A stretch of DNA of 64,000 nt from positions 1,604,001 to 1,668,000 of the forward strand of contig NC_063063.1 in the NCBI RefSeq assembly GCF_018812025.1, given 5' to 3'. Numbering within the stretch: the first letter of the stretch is position 1; every line of letters starts with the position of its first letter. A model generated the notes under the pieces. It did no database searches. It worked only from the letters and a program-made list of their open reading frames with translations, and was not told the origin of the DNA. This DNA comes from Megalobrama amblycephala. Lineage: Eukaryota; Chordata; Actinopteri; Cypriniformes; Xenocyprididae. Positions 23,182 through 33,269 of this stretch are shown here, piece after piece. The translations under genes and the position numbers were made by a program.

Positions 23182-23232
23182 CACATAAGAGGCTTTTGCT
23201 CTGAATAAACCTTTAATCGCATTATCTGCAGT
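23182..23232 (-). promoter_or_regulatory. Shared rbp3 proximal promoter block (three-module gene)
   Basis: On the minus strand this reads TAATGCGATTAAAGGTTTAT, then AAAAGCCTCTTATG, then ACCTG further on. It aligns with 16321-16371. The GATTA core lies 137 bp upstream of the ATG. The match stands out because the flanking non-coding DNA of the two genes is otherwise unalike. Confidence 0.65.
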
Positions 23233-24708
23233 GCATCAGCAAGACATTGACAGATAAAAATCAATAATTGAAAAATGTTGGAGAGGGTATAAAATCTCTC
23301 TAAATACACAGCTTCGTCGTGACTTAAAGGGACAGTTCACCAAAAAATATCATTTACTACATCTGTGGAAAGCACATTTGACATTTTGAAAATGTTTATT
23401 GTATTTGTTTATATTTTTTGAAACAGAAAGTTCTTCAAAATATCTGTTGTTTCACAAGAAAGACAGTCGTTTGATAGGTTCGGAATGACGTGAGGGTGAA
23501 TAAATGATGACAGAAGTTTCATTTTTGGTACATACAAGATGTTAAGTAAATCAACGTTTTAAACATTAGGATATTAAAAATAGTTGACTGAAAATACTGA
23601 GTAAATGAGTGGATTATAGTCCTCTCAGCCCTGTCGTCATGAGTTAAATAAGGTCAAGCTTTCAAAGGTGACGTCTGGGTCAGGCTAATGACATAATTAC
23701 TCTGGTAAACAGGTGACCGTTAAATGAAATGCATTGGTATATGCTGGAGACTTTTTAGGTTATCCTCAGCACCGCAAACCATAACATATATTTCTTACTA
23801 TAGGGCAGTATAGGGCTTTGATTGTATAGTCATCAGTGCATTACTCTTTTTCTGAAAGAGGATCATTTATTAACTCTTTGGCAAAAACTGTGCGTTATTC
23901 ACATGCTGTATTGTTTTTTTTTTTAAATCTTCTTATAGATTTCCCCCCATCATTTGTGTAAATATCAGAGCATTAGTGTGAATTTAGAGGCCTTTGCCAC
24001 TTTTACAGGATGAAATTATGTAACCCCACATTCACTCAACACTAATTGGTGCTGCACTGTTAATCTTGCTTTATCTTTTAATGCTCAGAGTCTTATGCAA
24101 TTCTATCTGATGATTCCATGTGGCCAATCAGAGATTGGGAATCTCGTTTTAAGATGACTGGAGTTTTGTCCAAATGTTTCTGAGCTGGAGATAGAAACTG
24201 TCCCTGAATAGTACTGCTAAGCCAAGATTGTTTTTGTTTTGAGTAAATTAAATAATTCCACTAAAACGTCTTCCTCACTATGTCTGAAATTTACCAGAAC
24301 CATGCAAATACTATGAAGTTTGTGCCATAATAAATCCATTAATAGATATTGTTTATTATTTTGAGGATCATGCAACTGATCTATTGAATGTTACAGGCAT
24401 TTTAAGCTATTACAAAACATTGTACAAGTTCTAACCAATAGCATCTGAAACCTTTGAAATGCTTACCTGACTGAAAAGCTCCACCAACAGAGAGCCCAAA
24501 CTGAAATTACGTTGATGCATGATTTCTTGCAATCAAATCATTTTTGGACTTTATTGATAAAATATAAATCAAATTACAATTAATAAAATAATCATTGTAA
24601 AATATATATATGCTGGACATAAACAATGGATTATATACAAATCTTTCTGTGGGGGGGAGAAACACAATAAAATTTATAAAAGAAAAAAATAATAATTAGA
24701 GAGCCAGT
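23233..24708. other. Upstream intergenic DNA of three-module rbp3
   Basis: At 23325-23535 is a decayed foldback repeat (GGGACAGTTCACC..AAATGA). From about 23600 to 24500 the sequence is apparently single-copy within the window, and it is the most likely place for further photoreceptor regulatory sites. GGATTA-type words occur (for example near 23611). No gene is visible. Confidence 0.4.
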
Positions 24709-25182
24709 GACAAATTGGGTCCCCCTTTAGGACCCCACATGATCCCATTGGTTCAAATTGCTTTTAATAGGTACTCTCTTTAGCGCCTGTTTATAAATGC
24801 TGTTTCAACTACATTATAATGATATTTATGTCTGTATTAGTTAATTTACAAGCATAGCATACAGATACCCGATTATCCTGATAGCTTAGTTTATACATGT
24901 ATTTGCACATGTGTTATATTAAGTGTTAAATGTCCAAATATTTAGGTTATAAATAAATCAAATTAATGATGTTCAATTATTCACTTAATAGGCTATTATA
25001 ATTATTATTTATTAATTAACAGTTCAGTTGGTTTTATTATGCACTAATTTGTTTTCTTACACATTGTATTGTAAGCTATATGGGTATTTTAAATTAATAT
25101 CATTCGCATATACTTAATTCATATTATACTCATTAGCTGACAGTTTGGGGAGACCTGATTTCGAGGGAGGACCCGATTTGTC
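24709..25182. mobile_element. DNA transposon relic with GACAAATYGGGTCC ends, intact length
   Basis: The ends are GACAAATTGGGTCCCCC and GGACCCGATTTGTC. It is the uninterrupted, inverted relative of 8176-9871 and defines the empty site of the foldback insertion there. Confidence 0.85.
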
Positions 25183-25847
25183 ATGACACATGTAAGCACA
25201 AAGAGTACAGGAAGAAAAATACAATTTTAAGTTATATCCATGAGTGTCAATAGGGGCTCAAGCCCTGAATGTTTTGGTCTGGAACACTAGTGGGAGGTAT
25301 TGCGTAAATTTCAGTTGTTGTTCTCTACAAATTATGTGAGCATTTTTATCTGGAATCTTGTGGAACCACAGGGGCATTGGCCCGATAGCTGAATTCTCAT
25401 TACACCCCATGCATTTATTTATTTATTTATTTATATAACTAGATAAAATGCTTTGAAACTTCATTGTAGATGTAGACCTCTATGCAAGTACATGTCACAC
25501 TGTCAGTGCCTTCTATTACTTAAGTGGAGTAGGTTTATAGCTTTCTGTCTTTCTTTCTGGCAGACATTTGGGGGTGTTACTCTGTCGCCCCCTTGAGGTT
25601 TCTTCCTAGTATGTTCAACAGTGCACTGGGCAAAGCACTGACATCTGTTTTTGCATACTTGTGTAGAGTGTGTTGCTGCATTAAAATGTAAAACAAAAAT
25701 CTCTAAGGGGTATTATCGCCCCTGATGTTTTGGTCTATGCTGTCAAATCACAGAAACGCCCCTGGGTACATCCTCAGCTAGTCGACATGAGTGAAATGAA
25801 ATCAAAATACCATTTAATCAAGTTTTGGAAGCTGACTTTAAAGGATT
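25183..25847. other. Gene-free stretch
   Basis: This holds a short (TTTA)n tract near 25411-25435 and otherwise no recognisable feature. Confidence 0.4.
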
Positions 25848-26636
25848 AGTTCACTTCAGAATTAAAATTTCCTGATAATTTACTCACCCCCATGTCATCC
25901 AAGTTGTTCATGTCTTTCTTCAGTCAAAAGGAAATGAAGGTTTTTGAGGAAAAACATTCTAGGATTTTTCTCCATATAGTGGACTTCACTGGGGTTCAAC
26001 GGGTTGAAGGTCCAAATGTCAGTTTCAGTGCAGCTTCAAAGAGCTCTACATGATCCCAGACGAGGAATAAGAGTCTTATCTAGAGAAACCATCGCTCATT
26101 TTCTAAAAATAAATAAAAATTATATACTTTTTAACCACAAATGCTCGTCTTGCACTGCTCTGTGATGCTTCACGCATGACGTAATCACGTTGGAAAGGTC
26201 ACGCGTGACATAGGTGGAAGTACTGCGGTAGGTCAAAAAAATTTTTTTGTAAAGGGTGTTTGACTTAGTCTTTGCTCTTTCCAACATGATTACGTAATGC
26301 ATGGTGCATCGTAGAGCAGTGCAAGATGAGCATTTGTGGTTAAAAAGCATATACATTTTTATTTTTTTTAGAAAATGGCCAATGGTTTCTCTAGATAAGA
26401 CTCTTATTCCTCGTCTGGGATCATGTAGAGCTCTTTGAAGCTGCTGAAACTGACATTTGGACCTTCAACCCGTTGAACCCCAGTGAAGTCCACTATATGG
26501 AGAAAAATCCTGCAATATTTTCCTCAAAAACCTTCATTTCTTTTCGACTGAAGAAAGAAAGACATGAACATCTTTGATGACATGGGGTTGAGTAAATTAT
26601 CAGGAAATCTTAATTCTGAAGTGAACTAATCTTTAA
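25848..26636. mobile_element. Foldback MITE (GATTAGTTCACTTCAG type), copy 1
   Basis: The left end GGATTAGTTCACTTCAGAAT is mirrored at the right by ATTCTGAAGTGAACTAAT. Inside, GATCCCAGACGAGGAATAAG and GACTCTTATTCCTCGTCTGG pair across a central loop. A close copy is at 56950-57745. Confidence 0.88.
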
Positions 26637-26689
26637 ACCTCAACAAGCTCTTTTATATTAAAATAAATTTACTTTTGATTTTGCCACTC

Positions 26690-27540
26690 TCTTAAAAAAA
26701 GGTTATTTATTGGCATTTATGGTTCCATGAAGAACCTTTAACAGGTTCTTTATCATAGAAAAGGGTTTTTCTGATTATTAAAATGTTCTTCACATTAAAG
26801 TGGACCTATTATGCAAAATTCACTTTTATACGGTGTTTGAACACAGATGTGTCCACAGTGTGTGTAAACAACCAGCCTATAATGGTAAAAATCCACCCAC
26901 AACTACGCACTAAATCATAAAAAGTCTCTCCAAACAAGCAGTTCCAGAAGCTCCGCCCATGACTGCTGACAGACTCTGCAATAAGATGCGAAAGAGAACT
27001 TAGTTTAATACTCACAGGACGCACCGTCTGACATCCAGCTTTCTGTGTGCATGCTTCAGATGTGTGCACTCAGAAAGCCTTATATCCGAAGTTTAAACTG
27101 TTACGGCTTTAAAACGCATTAAAAATAATAACTTTCATGATGACGAAGAACTGCAATGTCACGCGAGCATGACCACAATAGAGATGATAATCAAAACCAA
27201 ACAGATGATTTGTTAGTTTTTAGCAGAATATCCAAGGCACAAGCTGTAAAGGCTCTGCCCTCTTCTGGAAAGCGGGGGCAGGGAGCAGCAGCTCATTTGC
27301 ATTTAAAGGCACATGCACAAAAACAGCATGTTTTTCCTTCCACATGTTTTTCCATTTAGAAACATGGTATAATAAATGATCTCTGCATGGGGACACCTGA
27401 GACTTATATTACATCTCATAAAAAGTGGCATAATAGGTCCCCTTTAGGGAGAAAAATGGTTCTTTTAAGAGCTGTTCACTGAAAGGTTCTTTGGGGAACC
27501 CAAAATGGCAACGCTGTAAAACCTTTATTTTTAAGAGTGT
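26690..27540. mobile_element. GAACC-type MITE interrupted by a second element
   Basis: The outer ends are CTCTTAAAAAAAGGTT and AACCTTTATTTTTAAGAG. Between them GGTTCC/GGAACC words pair. It is split by the element at 26795-27446. Confidence 0.75.
26795..27446. mobile_element. TTAA-type element inside the GAACC MITE
   Basis: It opens TTAAAGTGGACCTATTATGC and closes GCATAATAGGTCCCCTTTAG. The left target is TTAA; the right reads TTAG, one base changed. It shares the CATTTAAAGG/GCAAATGAGC block and overall plan with 2438-3060 in opposite orientation. Confidence 0.75.
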
Positions 27541-27596
27541 ATTTCACAAATGGGAATGATAAAACAAGAACAGATGCATGGGTAAGCAGCCAAACA

Positions 27597-28884
27597 CTAC
27601 CTACATCCACACTTTGCTACTTTCATCTCGTCATAGAGGTGTCGGACCGTGATGACACCCCTTTCTTGGTACATGACGGAAATTGGGTCCAGCTTGGTTG
27701 GGACACAACATGCCATGTTTGCCTTTTTCGGATTGCTCAGGTTAACCAGAGTTTGGATGATTGCATGTTTGGAGGGGTTTACGTCATCCGTCAGGGGGAA
27801 ATAACACACCCCTTTGCACTCATAAGCATCATATTCAGGTGGAGCCACAATCCATTTATCCCATCCGATGTCTTTGAAGTTCACCTTCAGCGAAGTTCTC
27901 CGACAGTAATTGTTCTTTGCTTTCCTCTTTTTTCTGGGGTGCTTGTCCACAGGGATGTGATTTTCCAAAAATATCTGCTCCTTCTCATGAAGAAGCATCT
28001 CTTTTATCTCTTTCATCGACTCTCCCTTTCGGTTCCCGAGGTCGTCTGAAAAAACTATTAAGACCGCCGAGCTGTTGTCCTCTAAACCCAGACTTATGTC
28101 AAGGGATTCACAGTCTTGTTCGATTTCCACCTGTAGTTCACCTGCGCCGCGTCCAGAATCGTGCCAAATCCTGACAGCCCCGGTCACGTCAAAAGCCTCC
28201 CATGTGTTTCTGGACTCAGTTAAGTCTCGCCCATCCAGAAGGTGTAAAATGTTTGTATTCTGCTTGTATTCTATGCCATAAACATTAATGGATGCGAAGA
28301 GGTCGGTGCAGGTGGTTTCACTTCTTTCCCGGAGAGTGAACAGCCTTAGCTGGACTGATGTGATCTCTTCGTGATTTGGGATGGAAACATTGAATAGGAG
28401 CCTGTGTTGTGTTTTGTTCCCATGTCTGGTGGAATATATAACATCTGTAGAGAACATAAAATAGAGATTAACACTAATAGACAATAATTTTTGGTGTGTC
28501 CTGTCATCAGAGATATTGAAATGCATCTATGTACTTACCCTGTATGACGAAGCTTCGGATGACATCCGACAGAGGGATGGAAGTCTTATCAGATGCATAT
28601 TTATTATAGAGTTCGATCATGAATTGAGGAGGTTGAACCTTTCTGTGTTCCTGCGGCACGCCAGATAAATTCAGCTTCCTCAAAAAATCCTCCTTCATGA
28701 AGCCCAAATAGCTCTCCAACTTGGAATTGAAGTCATCTTCCTCCTCAAGGTTTTGCTCTTGTGCCTGAATGAACATTGCGTCTTCCAAACTGGCGACTTC
28801 ACCCAAAGATTTCCCCTCGCAAAGCCCAACGGAAGTAGCAAAATTGATGGACATCAGAAGGAGCAAATATCGTAAACCCTGCAT
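27597..28884 (-). CDS. gdf2: Growth differentiation factor 2 (BMP9), secreted TGF-beta family ligand
   Basis: Exon 1 is 28884-28539 and exon 2 is 28444-27597, joined at a glycine/aspartate position with donor GTAAGT and acceptor CTCTACAG; the total is 397 residues (human GDF2 about 429). Residues 1-20 or so form a signal peptide, followed by a prodomain. A basic PRKKRK site precedes a mature domain of about 107 residues. That domain has the seven cysteines of the BMP knot (YC, ECKGVC, ACC, CGC) and the words IGWDKWIVAPPEYDAYECKG, SKHAIIQTLV and CCVPTKLDPIS, all diagnostic of BMP9. The family signals through ALK1 and endoglin on endothelium and circulates in plasma. The gene sits 4.4 kb downstream of gdf10 and 4.5 kb upstream of rbp3, all in the same direction. 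The splice sites and frame are intact. A TTTATT at 27524 (AATAAA on the minus strand) is 70 bp past the stop and lies inside a MITE. Confidence 0.96.
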
Positions 28885-30023
28885 CTTCGTTTGGTTTCTA
28901 AAGAGGATAGGTGACTGACTGCGGCAAGTTTTACATCTGACTTTCGTTTGTGGAAGATCCTTTGAAATCGGGGTTCCTCAAGTGAACCTCAGGTTCACTC
29001 CCATGTCCCACGCACAGTCTCTGGAAACAAAAATAGTAGCATAGCTATTCTTATCTTTGACACCGAAGTCGTGGTTTGAGCTTTGTTATCTGGAGGAAGC
29101 TTGTAGTTAATGAGGGTTCTGTAAACACTTTGGGAACAGACTTTGAAAACTAATGAGTGAGATTTTGACAAACCCTTATTTACAGGGTCAGACTTCTGGC
29201 TGTTTTTACTAAAGCAACTCCATCACTTTGAATATGTTTGTGTTTACATGTAAGATGCTTCAACTAATCAGCTTCCGCTATGATAAATATTAACATTATA
29301 GATTCCAGTGATTCCTTTTATTTTCATTTAGATTCCACTAAGCTGGAATCTGGCTGTGTAAGGGTTAATGGGTCTAAGTTGACCTTTGCCCTCTTGTTGC
29401 AAACAATCTATGTTCCTAATACAACTCATTAGGTCTTTATTCACAAAAAATCCTCCAGGATTCCAGTTAAAAAATCAAACATACCAGTTTATATAGCAGA
29501 ACAACATAGAAGAATCTGGTTTAAGAAATTTTTGCAATACAATACAGTTTGAAAAAAATAAATAATTACAAATGACAAGTAATTGCTATTAAATACAAAA
29601 CTCTCCTTTCACAAATCTTTGACAAAACCGCTGAGATGTTATTTATTTTAATTTAAAATCCATAATCTAATGTCTTTTCTATAGCTATGGCTAATCAATA
29701 CATCTGTTCTAACTTAAGGGGTCTGATCTCATCGTAGGGGGAAATAATGTTATGCCAAATCACGAAGCACTAGATGGCAGCATTACGCTGATTTTTCTTC
29801 ATTTCTCCTCAAAAATGACCAAAAATGATCTGCAGTTTACTTTTCATGCAATATTCCAGGTGTTTAAATCCTAGGTTACACTTCATCCAACAAGCCTACA
29901 AATCAAATCAAAGACCCCCTGTTTATAAGGATTTATGGTAACACTTTACAATAAGGTTTCATTTGTTAACTTTAGTTAACTAAGAATAAACAATACTTCT
30001 ACAGCATCTCTTAATCAATGGTA
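28885..30023. other. gdf2 upstream flank
   Basis: This is presumed 5' untranslated region and promoter of gdf2 followed by AT-rich intergenic DNA. There is no coding frame and no clear TATA box. Confidence 0.4.
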
Positions 30024-32771
30024 CACTCTAAAAATTCTGGGTTAAAAACAACCCAAGTTGGGTTGAAAATAGACAAACCCAGCAATTGCGTTGTTTTAAC
30101 CCAGCGATTGGGTTGTTGTAACCCAGAGATTGCGTTGTTTTAACCCAGCGATTGGGTTGTTGTAACCCAGAGATTGCGTTGTTTTAACACAGAAATTGTT
30201 GTTTTAACTCAGCGATAGGATTGTTGTAACTCAGAGATTGCGTTGTTTTAACCCAGCGATTGGGTTGTTGTAGCCCAGAGATTGCGTTGTTTTAACCCAG
30301 AAATTATGTTGTTTTAATCCAGCAATTGGGTTGTTTTAACCCAGCGATTGGGTTGTTGTAACCCAGAGATTGCGTTGTTTTAACCCAGAAATTATGTTGT
30401 TTTAACCCAGCGATTGGGTTGTTGTTACCCAGAGATTGCGTTGTTTTAACCCAGCGATTGCGTTGTTTTAACCCAACGATTGCGTTGTTTTAACCCAGCG
30501 ATTGGGTTGTTGTAACCCAGAGATTGCGTTGTTTTAACCCAACGATTGCGTTGTTTTAACCCAGAGATTGCGTTGTTTTAACCCAACGATTGCATTGTTT
30601 TAACCCAGAGATTGCGTTGTTTTAACACAGAAATTGTTGTTTTAACTCAGCGATAGGATTGTTGTAACTCAGAGATTGCGTTGTTTTAACCCAGCGATTG
30701 GGTTGTTGTAACCCAGAGATTGCTTGTTTTAACCCAACGATTGCATTGTTGTAACCCAGAGATTGCGTTGTTTTAACCCAGAAATTATGTTGTTTTAACC
30801 CAGCGATTGGGTTGTTGTTACCCAGAGATTGCGTTGTTTTAACCCAGCGATTGCGTTGTTTTAACCCAACGATTGCGTTGTTTTAACCCAGCGATTGGGT
30901 TGTTGTAACCCAGAGATTGCGTTGTTTTAACCCAACGATTGCGTTGTTTTAACCCAGAGATTGCGTTGTTTTAACCCAACGATTGCATTGTTTTAACCCA
31001 GAGATTGCGTTGTTTTAACACAGAAATTGTTGTTTTAACTCAGCGATAGGATTGTTGTAACTCAGAGATTGCGTTGTTTTAACCCAGCGATTGGGTTGTT
31101 GTAACCCAGAGATTGCTTGTTTTAACCCAACGATTGCATTGTTGTAACCCAGAGATTGCGTTGTTTTAACCCAGAAATTATGTTGTTTTAACCCAGCGAT
31201 TGGGTTGTTGTTACCCAGAGATTGCGTTGTTTTAACCCAGCGATTGCGTTGTTTTAACCCAACGATTGCGTTGTTTTAACCCAGCGATTGGGTTGTTGTA
31301 ACCCAGAGATTGCGTTGTTTTAACCCAACGATTGCGTTGTTGTAACCCAGAGATTGCGTTGTTTTAACCCAATGATTGCATTGTTTTAACCCAGAGATTG
31401 CGTTGTTTTAACACAGAAATTGTTGTTTTAACTCAGCGATAGGATTGTTGTAATTCAGAGATTGCGTTGTTTTAACCCAGCGATTGGGTTGTTGTAACCC
31501 AGAGATTGCGTTGTTTTAACCCAGAAATTATGTTGTTTTAATCCAGCAATTGGGTTGTTTTAACCCAGCGATTGGGTTGTTGTAACCCAGAGATTGCTTG
31601 TTTTAACCCAACGATTGCATTGTTGTAACCCAGAGATTGCGTTGTTTTAACCCAGAAATTATGTTGTTTTAACCCAGCGATTGGGTTGTTGTTACCCAGA
31701 GATTGCGTTGTTTTAACCCAGCGATTGCGTTGTTTTAACCCAACGATTGCGTTGTTTTAACCCAGCGATTGGGTTGTTGTAACCCAGAGATTGCGTTGTT
31801 TTAACACAACGATTGCATTGTTGTAACCCAGAGATTGTGTTGTTTTAACCCAACGATTGCATTGTTGTAACCCAGAGATTGCGTTGTTTTAACCCAGCGA
31901 TTGGGTTGTTGTAACCCAGAGATTGCGTTGATTTAACCCAGAGATTGCATTGTTTTAACCCAGCGATTGGGTTGTTGTAACCCAGAGATTGCGTTGTTTT
32001 AACCCAGAAATTATGTTGTTTTAACCCAGAGATTGCGTTGTTTTAACCCAACGATTGCGTTGTTTTAACCTAACGATTGCGTTGTTTTAACCCAGCATTG
32101 GGTTGGTGTGACCCAGAGATTGCGTTGTTTTAACCCAGAAATTATGTTGTTTTAACCCAGAGATTGTGTTGTTTTAACCCAACGATTGCGTTGTTTTAAC
32201 CCAGCATGGGGTTGTTATAACCCAGAGATTGCGTTGTTTTAACCCAGCGATTGCGTTGATTTAATCCAACGATTGCGTTGTTTTAACCCAGAGATTGGGT
32301 TGTTGTAACCCAGAAATTATGTTGTTTTAACCCAGCGAATGGGTTGTTTTAACCTAGGGATTAGGTTGTTTTAACCCAGCAGTTGGGTATTTTTATTTAA
32401 CTCAACTATTGTTTAGAATTAGAAATTACTGTATTTCTTGCTTAAAATGAACCCAAAATGTATAATTATTTTTAATCATTTAACATTTATTAAGAAGTTT
32501 AATGAATAATGATTAAACAAACATTTATTAAATTGCTTATTAATAAATGTTCACCTTTTGATTATTATTGTTTCCTCTAGTAATTATGTGTCTGTTTTTT
32601 AATTTTCAACCTATTTTGGGTTCAGTTTAAGCCAGCCATATAGTCATTTTTAAACAATAGTTGAGTTAGATAAAACTGCCCAGCACATTTGGCAAACATT
32701 TAACCCAACAACTGGGTTTGTCCATTTTCAACCTAACTTTGGTTGTTTTTAACTCAGCATTTTTTAGAATG
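30024..32771. mobile_element. AACCCA-type TA MITE expanded by a minisatellite
   Basis: The left end CACTCTAAAAATTCTGGGTT and right end AACTCAGCATTTTTTAGAATG are inverted repeats, flanked by TA. At 2.75 kb it is far longer than its relatives (250-450 bp of core), because the internal AACCCAGCGATTGGGTTGTT block has been tandemly multiplied. Beyond the array, 32386-32771 contains the normal right half (TATTTAACTCAACTATTG, AT-rich centre, CCCAACAACTGGGTTTGTCC). Confidence 0.92.
30080..32385. repeat. 22-bp minisatellite with 393-bp higher-order period
   Basis: About 105 units of AACCCAGCGATTGCGTTGTTTT and variants (AGAGATTG, AGAAATTATG, AACGATTG, CGATTGGGTTGTTG). A rare 20-bp unit beginning ACACAGAAATTGTTG occurs at 30187, 30625, 31018 and 31411. 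The spacings are 438, 393 and 393 bp. Given 22-bp units with one 20-mer and one 21-mer, 393 is 18 units exactly. This shows block duplication on top of unit duplication. Confidence 0.95.
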
Positions 32772-33269
32772 TAATTATTAAATCTATTAACACATTTTTC
32801 TAAAAAATAAAAAAAACATTATTTCATGCACTGTGAACTACATGAACAATTGTATTTTTATTAACTAACATTGATAAATGCTGTAAAAATATATTGCTCA
32901 TAGTTAGTTCGTGTGAACTAATGCATTAAAACTAATAGCCTATTAAAAAATGAGACCGTGTATAAAGTGTTACCGGATTTATTTACAGAAATCCATTTAA
33001 ATCGCTATGTTCTTTTAAATTTGCCATGTACTTGTTTCAAAACAAAAACAGTTTGGCTTACTATATGATACAATAAGGATTATATACAATTCATTCAAAA
33101 AGAAAGAGTGGAAAGAGGATACAATGTTTGTGTGCAAAGATCCAATATTATTTGAGGTGTCGAGGTCTTATTTGCGGAGATAAAATGTTCATTTTTTGTC
33201 ATCTGACGTGCTTCGGCAGTCCCTTGAGCTGAGTTCATTGTGTTTTGCACATTAGCGGCCTTGCTATCC
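32772..33269. other. 3' flank of gdf10
   Basis: This is the presumed 3' untranslated region and downstream flank. No convincing polyadenylation signal was chosen. Confidence 0.4.

Noticed and set aside
23284..23300. TATAAAA upstream of the intronless rbp3
   Set aside because: It is on the plus strand, the wrong orientation for this minus-strand gene, and more than 200 bp from the start codon.
30080..32385. Array resembling a CRISPR or other repeat-spacer system
   Set aside because: Units are directly adjacent, 22 bp, with no unique spacers, and lie inside an animal MITE.
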